Shown here piece by piece: positions 32,734-41,621 of a stretch of DNA of 46,318 bases (positions are counted from its first letter, which is position 1; every line of letters starts with the position of its first letter). The translations under genes were made by a program, and so were the position numbers. The notes under the pieces were generated by a model. It did no database searches. It was not told the origin of the DNA and saw nothing but the letters and a program-made list of their open reading frames with translations. This stretch comes from Candidatus Nanopelagicales bacterium (GTDB lineage Bacteria; Actinomycetota; Actinomycetes; S36-B12; CAIYMF01), in contig JADGOZ010000107.1 in the NCBI GenBank assembly GCA_017882705.1, positions 1 to 46,318 on the forward strand. Direction: 5' to 3'.

Positions 32734-34830
32734 TCACGCCAGGACGACCGGGTCGATCCGCACGGCGACCGACCCCCCGTCCTTGTGCGCGCTGCGGACG
32801 GCGGCCCCGGCATGCAGCGCCGCGGCGAGCGCCGACCCGCCTGCGCGGCTCACGACCACGAGCGCCCGCATCTTCGGGGCTGTGGCGTCGGCGCCGCCGC
32901 GCCGCGGGACCGGGACGGGCACCGGGCCGAGCACCGAGGCGGCCGCCGGCAGGGCCGTGCGCTCCAGCAGGTCCTCGACGTCGGCCTGCAGACCGGTCAG
33001 CTCGGCCACCCGCCAGGCCGGCGGAAGGTGGAGGGTCTCCCGCTCGACGAGCTCGCGGGCGGCGTAGCCCGCCGGGTCGTGACGCACCACGGCCTGGACC
33101 GGGGCGAGCGACGGGTCGGCGAGCACCACGACCGTGCCGCCCTCGGACGCCGGGCGGACGAGGCTCGCGGCGGCGATCCACCGCCGCACCGTCTCCTCCC
33201 CCGCACGCAGGTCCGGACGGTCGAGCATGACCCGGCCGTCGAGGAGGAGGGCCGCGGCGTAACCCCCGTCGGCTCGCGGCTCCGCGCCCGGGGTCGCGAC
33301 CACGAGGGCCGGGGTGGCGTCGACCTCGGCGAGCACGCCGGCACCGCCGGGGTCGCGCCCGGAGACGCGCACCGGTACGCCGGGGAACGCCCGGCCTAGC
33401 TCCTCGGCTGTGCGCCGCTCCCCCACCGACACCGCGCGCAGGGTCGTCCCCGAGCAGCGCGGGCACACCCAGTCGGCGGCGAGCCGGCCGCACCAGGCGC
33501 AGCTCGGGAAGGCGTGCCCGCTCGCGACCCCGAGCGGGCCGTGGCAGTGGAGGCAACGGGCAGGCTCGCGGCAGGTCTGGCACGCGAGGGACGGGACGTA
33601 GCCCCGGCGCGGCACCTGCACCAGGACCGGGCCACTCGCGAGCGCGGACTTCGCCGTCTCCCAGGCCACGTGCGGGAGCCGGGCGCTGCGCGCCGCCTCG
33701 TCGCGCGCCAGGTCGGAGTCGCTGCCGGAGGTCAGCACGCGAGGACCGCGGCGCCGGAGCACCGCGCGCGGGAGGACGACCTCCCGCGCCCAGCCGCTGG
33801 AGACGAGGGCGGCGGCCTCGACCGACCGCGAGGTCGACCCGAGCACCAGCGCGGCCCCGGTCTGCACCGCACGCTGGGCCAGGACCTCGCGTGCGTGCCA
33901 GTACGGGGCGTGCGGCTCGGCGAGGGAGTCGTCGCCGTCGTCCCAGAGCACGACGAGCCCGAGGTCGCGCACCGGGGCGAAGACGGCGGCACGGGTCCCC
34001 ACGACGACACCGACGTGGCCGCGTCGGATCTCCAGGAACGCGCGGTAGCGGGCGGACGGTCCGAGGTCGGCGGTGAGCACACGGTGACGTCCCGGACCCA
34101 GCAGCGCGACGAGGGCCGCGTCGAGGCGCGCGACGTCCCGGGCGTCGGGGACGACGACGAGAACCCCGCGGCCCGCGGCCGCGGCCGCGGTCACCAGCGT
34201 GGCGAGCGCGACGGCCGGGTCCTCGCCGGGTCCGGCGGTCCAGACCGCGCGTGGGCCGGGCGCATCCGGACCGAACGCGAGGGACGGGTCGGCGAGCCGC
34301 GCGAGCAGCGCCGGACCACCGGAGTAGTCCGTCCAGGGCCCCGGTGAGGACGGCGGCTCGGGGGGCAACGGGATCGCGGGCGGTCCGGCCGCGTCGAGCG
34401 CCTTCTCCACGGCCGCATGCCGTGGGGGCACCGCGGCGCGCAGGACGTCGACGAGGCTGCCGGCCCATCGGTCCGCGACGGCGCGCGCCAGGGTGGCGAC
34501 CTCCGGCGTGAGCACCGGGTCGGGGCTGACGACCTTGGCGAGTCGCTCCATGCGGCCGGTGTGGTCGGTGTGCGCGACGCGCGCGAGGACCCACCCGTCG
34601 AGGAGGGTCCCCGCGAAGCGGACCCGCACGCGCGTCCCCGGGACCGCCGCGTCCGAGAGCGGCGCGGGGACGACGTAGTCGAAGGGGCGGTCGAGATGGG
34701 GCAGCGAGACGTCGACGGCGACCCGGGCGATGGGGTCGACCTCGGCAGGACCGGGCGGCTTCCTGGTCCTGGCCCTGCGCACCTGGGCGGCGACGAGCGC
34801 GAGCTGCTCGTCGGCCGGGCGCGTGGTCAC
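32734..34830 (-). CDS. priA: Primosomal protein PriA, lacking helicase motifs
   Basis: Replication-restart protein that recognises stalled forks. 698 residues: an N-terminal DNA-binding part (VDVSLPHLDRPFDYVVP, GTRVRVRFAG), the region of the helicase lobes, and the zinc-binding cysteine cluster (ACQTCREPARC, LHCHGPL, CAWCGR, CPRC). The Walker A GxGKT is absent (the position reads WTAGPGEDPAV) and the DEAH box reads LWDDGDD, so ATP-driven unwinding is unlikely. This loss is shared by actinobacterial PriA proteins and is not a sign of decay. Starts with GTG overlapping the GNAT gene stop (GTGA). Position before def and after metK is conserved. Confidence 0.93.
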   Translation of the reverse strand: MTTRPADEQLALVAAQVRRARTRKPPGPAEVDPIARVAVDVSLPHLDRPFDYVVPAPLSDAAVPGTRVRVRFAGTLLDGWVLARVAHTDHTGRMERLAKVVSPDPVLTPEVATLARAVADRWAGSLVDVLRAAVPPRHAAVEKALDAAGPPAIPLPPEPPSSPGPWTDYSGGPALLARLADPSLAFGPDAPGPRAVWTAGPGEDPAVALATLVTAAAAAGRGVLVVVPDARDVARLDAALVALLGPGRHRVLTADLGPSARYRAFLEIRRGHVGVVVGTRAAVFAPVRDLGLVVLWDDGDDSLAEPHAPYWHAREVLAQRAVQTGAALVLGSTSRSVEAAALVSSGWAREVVLPRAVLRRRGPRVLTSGSDSDLARDEAARSARLPHVAWETAKSALASGPVLVQVPRRGYVPSLACQTCREPARCLHCHGPLGVASGHAFPSCAWCGRLAADWVCPRCSGTTLRAVSVGERRTAEELGRAFPGVPVRVSGRDPGGAGVLAEVDATPALVVATPGAEPRADGGYAAALLLDGRVMLDRPDLRAGEETVRRWIAAASLVRPASEGGTVVVLADPSLAPVQAVVRHDPAGYAARELVERETLHLPPAWRVAELTGLQADVEDLLERTALPAAASVLGPVPVPVPRRGGADATAPKMRALVVVSRAGGSALAAALHAGAAVRSAHKDGGSVAVRIDPVVLA

Positions 34831-35426
34831 GAGTGAGTTCTACCGGACGGGTCGGTCGGCGCGGGCGGGTCGTCCGCAGCCGCGCGGTAGAGCACGTGCG
34901 GTCCCCACCACTCCCCGGCTGTGGCGCGCGGGTGGGCGAACACGCCGTCGTAGCGCAGGCCGAGGCGCTGCATGACCGCCTGGGAGCGGATGTTCGGCGG
35001 CACGGTGAAGGAGATGACCTCGGGCAGGCCCGCCTCGAGGAACGCGAACCGCAGCGCGGCACTTCCCGCCTCGGTGGCCAGGCCGAGGCCCCACCACGGA
35101 CGGGCGAGGCGCCAGCCGATCTCCACGCACGGGACCGGGTGCGAGAACGGCGGGTCGAAGGTGGGGCGCACCAGACCGAGGAAGCCGACGAACGGCGCGG
35201 CACCGCGGTCGGAGTCGAGGACCTCCAGTGCCCAGGCGGTGTAGCCGTGCTCGTCGTGGTGCGCGGAGAACCGGTCGATGCCCGCGTCGGACTGCTCGCG
35301 CGACATCGTCGAGGGGAACCAGCGCATGACCTCGGGGTCGGCGTTCATCGCGGCGTACGGCTCGCGGTCGGAGTCGCGCCAGGCCCGCAACGACAACCGG
35401 GGCGTCCGCAGCTCGTGTCGAGTCAT
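34827..35426 (-). CDS. GNAT-family acetyltransferase (RimJ/RimL-like)
   Basis: 199-residue acyltransferase with the RimJ/RimL-type layout: RTPRLSLRAWRDSDREPYA at the N-terminus, VEIGWRLARPWWGLGLATEA (acetyl-CoA pyrophosphate loop near residue 115), and IRSQAVMQRLGLRYDGVF near the C-terminus. Might acetylate a ribosomal protein N-terminus or a small molecule; substrate unknown. Overlaps priA by 4 bases. It lies in a 50-base gap after metK. Confidence 0.88.
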   Translation of the reverse strand: MTRHELRTPRLSLRAWRDSDREPYAAMNADPEVMRWFPSTMSREQSDAGIDRFSAHHDEHGYTAWALEVLDSDRGAAPFVGFLGLVRPTFDPPFSHPVPCVEIGWRLARPWWGLGLATEAGSAALRFAFLEAGLPEVISFTVPPNIRSQAVMQRLGLRYDGVFAHPRATAGEWWGPHVLYRAAADDPPAPTDPSGRTHS

Positions 35427-35476
35427 GCGGACGCCCCGGTGGTGTCGGTGCGGTTGCGGAGCGCGGTGTCGCCGGA

Positions 35477-36673
35477 CTACAGGCCGGCCGCGGCGCGCAG
35501 CGCCTCGGCGCGGTCGGTGCGCTCCCAGGTGAAGTCGGCCAGGCCGCGTCCGAAGTGGCCGTACGCCGCGGTCTGGGTGTAGATCGGGCGGAGCAGGTCG
35601 AGGTCGCGGATGATCGCCGCAGGGCGAAGGTCGAACGTCTCGAGCACCGCGGACTGGATGTCGGAGTCGGGACGGATCCCGGTGCCGAACGTCTCGACGA
35701 ACACGCCGACCGGGTGAGCCTTGCCGATGGCGTAGGCGACCTGGACCTCGCAGCGGCGGGCGAGCCCGGCTGCCACGACGTTCTTGGCCACCCAGCGCAT
35801 CGCGTACGCCGCCGAGCGGTCGACCTTCGACGGGTCCTTGCCGGAGAAGGCACCGCCGCCGTGGCGGGCCATGCCGCCGTAGGTGTCGACGATGATCTTG
35901 CGGCCGGTGAGGCCGGCGTCGCCCATGGGGCCGCCGATCTCGAAGCGCCCGGTGGGGTTGACCAGCAGGCGGAAGTCGGCCGTCTCGATGTCGAGACCGG
36001 CGAGCTCCGGGCGGACGACGAGCTCCTCGATGTCGGGCGTGAGCAGCGTCGCGAGGTCGATGTCGGCGGCGTGCTGGGTCGACACGACGATGGTGTCGAG
36101 GCGCACGGCCTTGTCGTTGTCGTCGTACTCGATCGTGACCTGGGTCTTGCCGTCGGGGCGGAGGTAGGGGATCGACCCGTCCTTGCGCACCTGGGCCAGC
36201 CGGCGCGCGAGGTTGTGCGCGAGGTGGATCGGCAGGGGCATGAGCTCGGGAGTGTCGTCGCAGGCGTAGCCGAACATGCGGCCCTGGTCGCCTGCGCCCT
36301 GGCGGTCGAGCTCGTCGATCGCCTCGCCGTCGCGCTCCTCGAGCGCGTCGTCGACGCCCTGGGCGATGTCCGGGCTCTGCGAGCCGATGGAGACCGAGAC
36401 GCCGCAGGAGGCGCCGTCGAAGCCCTTCTTGCTCGAGTCGTAGCCGATCTCGAGGATCCGCTCGCGCACGATGGTGGGGATGTCGACCCAGCCCGTCGTG
36501 GTGACCTCGCCGGCGACGTGCACCTGACCGGTCGTGATGAGGGTCTCGACGGCGACCCGGCTGCGCGGGTCCTCCGCGAGCATGGCGTCGAGGATGGAGT
36601 CACTGATCTGGTCAGCGATCTTGTCCGGGTGGCCTTCGGTGACCGACTCGGACGTGAACAGACGACGGGCCAA
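35477..36673 (-). CDS. metK: S-adenosylmethionine synthetase
   Basis: Makes SAM from methionine and ATP. 398 residues with the family hallmarks [48 protein letters not shown] and [13 protein letters not shown]. The start codon is TTG, with GGAG 8 bases upstream; no ATG or GTG lies at the conserved N-terminus ([10 protein letters not shown]). The gap to coaBC is only 42 bases and I see no SAM riboswitch. Confidence 0.97.
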   Translation of the reverse strand: MARRLFTSESVTEGHPDKIADQISDSILDAMLAEDPRSRVAVETLITTGQVHVAGEVTTTGWVDIPTIVRERILEIGYDSSKKGFDGASCGVSVSIGSQSPDIAQGVDDALEERDGEAIDELDRQGAGDQGRMFGYACDDTPELMPLPIHLAHNLARRLAQVRKDGSIPYLRPDGKTQVTIEYDDNDKAVRLDTIVVSTQHAADIDLATLLTPDIEELVVRPELAGLDIETADFRLLVNPTGRFEIGGPMGDAGLTGRKIIVDTYGGMARHGGGAFSGKDPSKVDRSAAYAMRWVAKNVVAAGLARRCEVQVAYAIGKAHPVGVFVETFGTGIRPDSDIQSAVLETFDLRPAAIIRDLDLLRPIYTQTAAYGHFGRGLADFTWERTDRAEALRAAAGL

Positions 36674-36712
36674 GGCAGACGCTCCAGGTACGACGGGATG
36701 TGCGGTCGGGCA

Positions 36713-36718
36713 AGTCTA
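36713..36718 (-). promoter_or_regulatory. -10 box upstream of metK
   Basis: TAGACT on the minus strand about 40 bases before the metK TTG; it includes the TAG stop codon of coaBC. No -35 consensus. Confidence 0.4.
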
Positions 36719-37978
36719 ACGGTGTCGCGCCGCGGTGCTCGGCAGCAGTGCCGCGACGCGGTCCCACACGGCGTCGGCGATCGCGGCCTTGGAGCCTCGG
36801 GGCACCGTCGTCGACGTGCCGTCGGCACCGAGCACGACGACCTCGTTGTCGTCGGTCTCGAACCCCCGGCCGTCGCCGACCTCGTTGACGACGAGCAGGT
36901 CGCACCGCTTGCGGGCGAGCTTCGCGCGGCCGTGGTCGAGCACCGATCCTCCGGCGTCGCCGGTCTCGGCCGCGAACCCGACCACGACCTGCGCGCTGTG
37001 CGCAGCGTCGCGACGGGCGACCACCTCGGCCAGCACGTCGGCCGTGCGCTCGAGCGCGATCGGCGCCGGCACTCCCCCGGCGTCGTCCTTCTTGATCTTG
37101 TGGCCCTGGACCGACACCGGACGGAAGTCGGCGACCGCGGCGGCCATCACGACGACGTCGGCACCGGCCGCTGCCGCGTGGACCGCCTGCCGAAGGTCCT
37201 CTGCCGAGGTGACCCGCACGAGCGTGGCCCCGGCAGGGTCGGGCAGAGCGACGTTGGCCGACACCAGGACGACGGACGCGCCGCGCGCGGCGGCGGTCGC
37301 GGCGAGGGCGTAGCCCTGCTTGCCGCTGCTCCGGTTGCCGAGGAAGCGCACCGGGTCGAGGTGCTCCCGGGTGCCGCCGGCCGACACCACGACGGTGCGC
37401 CCCAGGAGGTCGGCGCTCTGCCCGGCGAGGATCTCCCGGCAGGCCTCGAAGATCGCGGCGGGCTCGGGCAGACGACCCGGCCCGGAGTCGGCACCGGTGA
37501 GCCGCCCGACGGCGGGGTCGAGCACCACGACGCCGCGCGACCGCAGCGTCGCGACATTGGCCCGGGTGGCGGCGTGCTGCCACATCTCGGTGTGCATGGC
37601 GGGCGCCATCACGACCGGGCAGCGGGCGGTGAGCAGGACGTTGGCCAGCAGGTCGTCGGCGAGCCCTGACGCGGCCCGCGCGAGCAGGTCGGCGGTGGCC
37701 GGCGCCACGACGACGAGGTCGGCCTGCTGCCCGAGGCGTACGTGCGGCACGTCGGCGACGTCGTCCCACACCTCGGCCGAGACGGGCTTGCCCGACAGCG
37801 CCGACCAGGTCGCCGCTCCGACGAAGTGCAGCGCAGCCCGGGTCGGGACCACGGTGACGTCGTGACCCGCCTCGGAGAACCGGCGGAGCAGCTCCGCCGC
37901 CTTGTACGCAGCGATCCCGCCACCGACACCCAGGACCACGCGGAGCGGTCGGGTGCCCGTGACGGGACCGGAGGTCAT
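36716..37978 (-). CDS. coaBC: Phosphopantothenoylcysteine decarboxylase/synthetase (CoaBC)
   Basis: Two middle steps of coenzyme A synthesis. The N-terminal flavin-dependent CoaC half has VLGVGGGIAAYKAAEL, VVAPATADLLARAA and VVMAPAMHTEMW; the C-terminal CoaB half begins about residue 190 with VVVSAGGTREHLDPVR, FLGNRSSGKQG and the CTP-site ADFRPV and KIKK segments. 420 residues, standard. Eleven bases after rpoZ in a conserved cluster. Confidence 0.96.
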   Translation of the reverse strand: MTSGPVTGTRPLRVVLGVGGGIAAYKAAELLRRFSEAGHDVTVVPTRAALHFVGAATWSALSGKPVSAEVWDDVADVPHVRLGQQADLVVVAPATADLLARAASGLADDLLANVLLTARCPVVMAPAMHTEMWQHAATRANVATLRSRGVVVLDPAVGRLTGADSGPGRLPEPAAIFEACREILAGQSADLLGRTVVVSAGGTREHLDPVRFLGNRSSGKQGYALAATAAARGASVVLVSANVALPDPAGATLVRVTSAEDLRQAVHAAAAGADVVVMAAAVADFRPVSVQGHKIKKDDAGGVPAPIALERTADVLAEVVARRDAAHSAQVVVGFAAETGDAGGSVLDHGRAKLARKRCDLLVVNEVGDGRGFETDDNEVVVLGADGTSTTVPRGSKAAIADAVWDRVAALLPSTAARHR

Positions 37979-37989
37979 GCGGGTCGCGC

Positions 37990-38286
37990 TCAGCCCACGG
38001 TGCCGGCGGCCTCGGCCTCGGCCTCGGGGTCGTAGGCGGTCGAGGTCAGCAGCCCGGCGTTGATCTCGCGGAGCGCGATCGACAGCGGCTTCTCCTGCAC
38101 GTGCGTCTCGACCAGGGGTCCGACGTACTCGAGGAGGCCCTCGCCGAGCTGGGAGTAGTAGGCGTTGATCTGACGCGCGCGCTTGGACGCGTAGATGACC
38201 AACGAGTACTTCGAGTCGGTGGCCTCGAGCAGCTCGTCGATCGGGGGGTTGGTGATGCCCTCGGGGGATGACACGGTGCCGGACAC
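37990..38286 (-). CDS. rpoZ: RNA polymerase omega subunit
   Basis: Small subunit aiding RNA polymerase assembly. 98 residues with [20 protein letters not shown] and [19 protein letters not shown], the mycobacterial-like omega pattern, and a short acidic C-terminus ([10 protein letters not shown]). GTG 38286 is chosen as GAGAGG lies 8 bases upstream; an in-frame GTG four codons later is possible. Confidence 0.95.
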   Translation of the reverse strand: MSGTVSSPEGITNPPIDELLEATDSKYSLVIYASKRARQINAYYSQLGEGLLEYVGPLVETHVQEKPLSIALREINAGLLTSTAYDPEAEAEAAGTVG

Positions 38287-38313
38287 GCGGGCGCCTCTCA
38301 GTTCACGGGAATG

Positions 38314-38333
38314 GTGCGGGCTGCTGCCCGCAC
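38314..38333 (-). terminator. Hairpin between gmk and rpoZ
   Basis: GTGCGGGC-N4-GCCCGCAC, a perfect 8-bp stem with a 4-base loop, in the 106-base gmk-rpoZ gap. Could be a terminator or attenuator; the rpoZ start is only 27 bases further on, so a role in modulating rpoZ expression is possible. Confidence 0.5.
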
Positions 38334-38392
38334 TGCCTGTCGCTGCGCCTGTCCCTGGAGCCGGGCGAGCAGGACTCACCGGAATCAGGACG

Positions 38393-38950
38393 TCAGGACG
38401 GGTTCAGACCCATCAATGCTACCAAGGACGCGGCCGCCTCCTCGACCGACGCGTTCACGATCGTCGCGTCGAACTCCGACTCGGCCGCCAGCTCGACGCG
38501 AGCCGTCTCCAGTCGGCGGGCGATGACGTCGGCCGCCTCGGTGCCCCGGCCGACCAGGCGGTGCACGAGCTCGTCCCACGAGGGCGGCGACAGGAACACC
38601 AGCAGCGCCTCCGGCATGCTCGCCCGCACCTGACGGGCCCCCTGCAGCTCGATCTCGAGGAGGACGGGCGTGCCCGCCTCGAGCCGGTCGAGGACCGGGG
38701 CGCGCGGCGTGCCGTAGAAGTTGCCCGCGAACTCCGCGTACTCGAGCAGCTCGCCGTGCTCGACCATGCGCGCGAACTCGGCATGGTCGACGAAGGAGTA
38801 GTTGACGCCCTGGGTCTCGCCCGGCCGTGGGCGGCGGGTGGTGGCGGAGACCGAGAGCCAGACGTCCGGGCGCACTGCCAGGACGGCACCCACGACCGTG
38901 CTCTTGCCGACCCCGCTCGGGCCGGACAGGACGGTCAGGCGCGCGCTCAG
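38393..38950 (-). CDS. gmk: Guanylate kinase (apparent CTG start)
   Basis: Phosphorylates GMP to GDP. The P-loop [12 protein letters not shown] is followed by [38 protein letters not shown] and [12 protein letters not shown]. No ATG, GTG or TTG lies in frame before the P-loop; the first such codon is the GTG at 38893, after the P-loop lysine. The only sensible start is CTG 38950, which overlaps the mihF TGA as CTGA and has AAGGAG eight bases upstream, giving a 185-residue protein (M)[12 protein letters not shown]. The product length is normal for the family. Confidence 0.9.
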   Translation of the reverse strand: MSARLTVLSGPSGVGKSTVVGAVLAVRPDVWLSVSATTRRPRPGETQGVNYSFVDHAEFARMVEHGELLEYAEFAGNFYGTPRAPVLDRLEAGTPVLLEIELQGARQVRASMPEALLVFLSPPSWDELVHRLVGRGTEAADVIARRLETARVELAAESEFDATIVNASVEEAAASLVALMGLNPS

Positions 38951-39261
38951 GCGGAGAACTCCTTCTCGAGCGCCGCGATCTGGTGCGTGCCCAGGCCGCG
39001 GACGCGACGGTTCTCCGCGATCTGGAGGCGCTCCATGATCTCGGCCGCGCGGACCTTGCCGACACCCGGCATCGACTCCAGCAGGGCGGACACCTTCATC
39101 TTGCCGATGATGTCGTCGGACTGGCCCGCGGCGATCACCTCGCCGATGGACGCGCCGGACCGCTTGAGACGGTTCTTCACCTCGGCGCGGATCCGTCGCG
39201 CCTCGGCGGCCTTGGCCAGCGCGGCGGTGCGCTGCTCGGGGGTCAGGGGCGGCAGGGCCAC
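38947..39261 (-). CDS. mihF: Integration host factor, actinobacterial type (mIHF)
   Basis: Essential nucleoid-associated DNA-bending protein restricted to actinobacteria. 104 residues, starting [18 protein letters not shown], with the helix-two-turn-helix DNA-binding part [19 protein letters not shown] and RVRGLGTHQ near the C-terminus. GTG start with GAGAGGA six bases upstream. Immediately before gmk, the conserved position. Confidence 0.96.
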   Translation of the reverse strand: MALPPLTPEQRTAALAKAAEARRIRAEVKNRLKRSGASIGEVIAAGQSDDIIGKMKVSALLESMPGVGKVRAAEIMERLQIAENRRVRGLGTHQIAALEKEFSA

Positions 39262-39292
39262 GATCGGTCCTCTCGTCGGGGTCTGATCATGG

Positions 39293-39321
39293 ACCCTAGC
39301 GAGATTCGCTCCACCCGTCAC
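39293..39321 (-). promoter_or_regulatory. Promoter of the mihF-gmk unit
   Basis: On the minus strand -35 GTGACG (39316-39321) and -10 TAGGGT (39293-39298) with a 17-base spacer, about 32 bases before the mihF GTG. It directly follows the terminator of the secreted-protein gene. Confidence 0.65.
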
Positions 39322-39359
39322 AGCGCGGCCCCGCCGACCGGCCGGGCGGGGCCGCGCTG
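39321..39359 (-). terminator. Terminator after the secreted-protein gene
   Basis: AGCGCGGCCCCGCC and GGCGGGGCCGCGCT form a perfect 14-bp stem (15 with the outer C-G pair) around a 9-base loop, starting 9 bases after the stop codon on the minus strand. It separates the gene from the mihF promoter. Confidence 0.85.
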
Positions 39360-39368
39360 CTCCACGGC

Positions 39369-39938
39369 TCAGACCGCAGGGATCCTGCGCATCACGACCG
39401 GGTTCACCGTCGCCGCGACCGCGGCGGAGCCGAGATGGATCCGCGAGGCCGCCACCTTGTGCCCGTCGGCGTACAGGGTGAACGACACCGTCGCCGAGCA
39501 GTCGGCGCCGATCCGGAGCGCGTCGAGCCCGCCGTAGTTCGTGAAGCGGAACGTCAGCGTCCGGTGGTTCGGCCCGACGACCCAGCGGTCGCCGTGCAGG
39601 CCGTGCTCGAGCTTCACGCCGGTCGCGCGCATCGGGTTGCTCGTCCGGACCACACCCGTGAGCACGACCTTGTGCCTCGTCGCGTGGGTGGCGGCCACGT
39701 GCCAGCCGGCCGTGTCGTGCCAGACCCAGTAGCCGAGCGGGAGCCCGGCCTTGAGCGCGGCCGGCTTGCCCCGGAACTGCGGCGGCACGGTGCCCGTGGT
39801 GCAGCCCGCCGTGGTCGTCGCGGCGGTCGTCGGCAGTGTGGCGGCGCCGGCCGAGGACGGCGCGGCGACGGCGAGACCCGCGGCGAGGCTCACGGCTCCT
39901 GCTGCGGCGTAGACCCGGCGACGTGTGGTGGTGGTCAT
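39369..39938 (-). CDS. Secreted protein of unknown function
   Basis: 189 residues. A clear Sec signal peptide (charged TTTTRRRVYAAAG, hydrophobic core, cleavage after SSAGA near residue 32) leads to a Thr/Ala-rich stretch and a globular domain of about 140 residues, rich in beta-type segments such as YWVWHDTAGWHVAATH and LTFRFTNYGGLDAL. Two Cys (AGCTTG and ADCSAT) could form a disulfide. No lipobox, sortase signal or known domain is recognised. ATG 39938 has GGAGGAGG seven bases upstream. It has its own strong terminator and is divergent from the glycyl-radical enzyme gene. Confidence 0.7.
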   Translation of the reverse strand: MTTTTRRRVYAAAGAVSLAAGLAVAAPSSAGAATLPTTAATTTAGCTTGTVPPQFRGKPAALKAGLPLGYWVWHDTAGWHVAATHATRHKVVLTGVVRTSNPMRATGVKLEHGLHGDRWVVGPNHRTLTFRFTNYGGLDALRIGADCSATVSFTLYADGHKVAASRIHLGSAAVAATVNPVVMRRIPAV

Positions 39939-40054
39939 GGTGTCCCTCCTCCGGGCACCGGGTCGTCCGGTGCTCACGTCGACGACGGTGCCGGTCGCGC
40001 GTTCCGTGCGCGTGGGCGTCAGGTCAGGGACGTGTAAGGGCGAGCCGGTGGGCG

Positions 40055-40060
40055 TAGCGT
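40055..40060 (+). promoter_or_regulatory. -10 box upstream of yjjI
   Basis: TAGCGT lies 7 bases before the GTG at 40068, consistent with a leaderless transcript. No -35 consensus is visible. Confidence 0.4.
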
Positions 40061-40067
40061 GGGCGCC

Positions 40068-41621
40068 GTGGAGATGCCCGAGTTCCGTGACCGCGCCCGC
40101 ACGCTCGTCGACACGCCCGCGCTGACCTACCGCCAGCGCGTCCAGGCCCTCGCCGGCCTGGCGGAGGAGTCGCTCGACGCGCCGAAGGTCTCGGCGGCGT
40201 GCGCGCACGCCCTCGCGACCGGCCTCGTGTGCGACCTCGCCGAGGGGCACGCGCCGTACCGCCCGCGCTACCTGCTCCCCGACTACTCCCGCGCGCTCGC
40301 GCACGGCTCGGAGTTCCTCGGCCTCGCGGCGCCGACCGACCTGTACGAGGCGATCGCGTTCCTGCTCTCGATGTACTCGCAGGTGCCCTCGATCACCGGC
40401 TACCCGGTCTACCTCGGCGACGTCGACCGCCTCCTCGAGCCCTTCGCGAGCGACGTCGACGACGAGACGCTGACCAAGCTCATGCGGCTCATGTGGGTCA
40501 CGATCGACCGCTCGCTGCCCGACGCGTTCACGCACGCGAACCTCGGCCCCGACGACTCACGCGTCGGGCGCACGATCCTCGCGCTCGAGCGGGAGCTGCT
40601 CCAGACGGTCCCCAACCTCACGCTGCGCGTCGACCCCACGCGTACGCCGGACAGCCTCGTGCTCGACGCAGTGCAGACCGTGTTCGCCTGCGGCAAGCCG
40701 CACTTCGTCAACCACCCCATGATGACCGCCGACCTCGGACCCGACTACGGCGTCGTGTCCTGCTACAACTCGCTCAAGGTCGGCGGCGGTTCCCACACGC
40801 TGGTGCGCCTCAACCTGGCCGAGTCCGCGAAGCGGCACTCCGGCGACATCGAGTCCTACATCGCCACGACCCTGCCCGCGCACGTCGCGATCAACGCCGA
40901 GCTGATGGCCGCGCGGATCACCTCGCTCGTCGAGGACGCGCGCTTCTTCGAGCACAGCTGGCTCGTGGACGAGGGGCTGCTCTCGCTCGACCGCTTCTCC
41001 GCGATGTTCGGCATCTACGGCCTCGCGGAGGCGGCCGACCACCTCGTCGCGCTGTCCGGCGGCACCGGCCGCTACGGCCACGACGCGGACGCGACGGCGC
41101 TGGGCTGGCGCATCGTCGAGCGGGCCGCCGAGCTCGTCTCGCGCACCCCGCTCCCCTACTGCGAGGGCAACGACGGCGTCGCGTTCCTGCACTCGCAGTC
41201 CGGGATCGACTCCGACCACGGCGTCACGGCCGGCACGCGCATCCCGATCGGAGAGGAGCCGCCGCTGCTCGAGCACCTGCGCGCCGTCGCGCCGAACCAC
41301 CGCTACTTCGCCTCCGGCGTCAGCGACATCGTGCACTTCGACGACACCGCGACGCGCAACCCGCAGGCGGTCGTGGACGTGATCCGCGGCGCGATGGCGA
41401 CCGGGATGCGCGACGTCACCTTCAACCTCGACAGCAACGACTTCATCCGGATCACCGGCTACCTCGTGCGGAAGTCCGACCTCGCGAAGCTCGAGGCCAC
41501 CGGAGTCGCACGGCACGGCAGCGACGTCCTCGCTGCCGGGTCCGTGGCCAACTCCCATATCACCGACCGTGTGGTGAAGAGGGTGATCAGCAGTGAGTCG
41601 GCTCCTCGCGTCGCCGGCTGA
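40068..41621 (+). CDS. yjjI: YjjI-family glycyl-radical enzyme
   Basis: Oxygen-sensitive radical enzyme whose reaction is not established. 517 residues, matching E. coli YjjI in length and landmarks: EGHAPYRPRYLLPDY, SITGYPVYLGDVD, RSLPDAFTHANLGPDDS, the active-site cysteine in GVVSCYNSLK (C232), HSQSGIDSD, YFASGVSDI and the glycyl-radical motif RITGY with G464 near the C-terminus. The radical would be placed on G464 by the activase encoded just downstream, overlapping by 29 bases. Start uncertain between GTG 40059, GTG 40068 and ATG 40074; I chose 40068 because a -10 box lies 7 bases before it. Much shorter than pyruvate formate-lyase or class III ribonucleotide reductase, which it is not. 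Such enzymes are unexpected in a mainly aerobic actinobacterium. Confidence 0.93.
   Translation: MEMPEFRDRARTLVDTPALTYRQRVQALAGLAEESLDAPKVSAACAHALATGLVCDLAEGHAPYRPRYLLPDYSRALAHGSEFLGLAAPTDLYEAIAFLLSMYSQVPSITGYPVYLGDVDRLLEPFASDVDDETLTKLMRLMWVTIDRSLPDAFTHANLGPDDSRVGRTILALERELLQTVPNLTLRVDPTRTPDSLVLDAVQTVFACGKPHFVNHPMMTADLGPDYGVVSCYNSLKVGGGSHTLVRLNLAESAKRHSGDIESYIATTLPAHVAINAELMAARITSLVEDARFFEHSWLVDEGLLSLDRFSAMFGIYGLAEAADHLVALSGGTGRYGHDADATALGWRIVERAAELVSRTPLPYCEGNDGVAFLHSQSGIDSDHGVTAGTRIPIGEEPPLLEHLRAVAPNHRYFASGVSDIVHFDDTATRNPQAVVDVIRGAMATGMRDVTFNLDSNDFIRITGYLVRKSDLAKLEATGVARHGSDVLAAGSVANSHITDRVVKRVISSESAPRVAG

Noticed and set aside
32690-35203. 837-codon minus-strand frame over priA
   Set aside because: Different frame from priA, composed of Arg/Ala/Gly runs, no motifs; priA has all family landmarks.
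36674-36715. SAM riboswitch before metK
   Set aside because: The gap is only 42 bases and shows none of the conserved SAM aptamer segments.
40068-41621. Class III ribonucleotide reductase or pyruvate formate-lyase
   Set aside because: The protein is far too short, lacks the ATP-cone and zinc site of NrdD, and its landmark segments agree with YjjI throughout.
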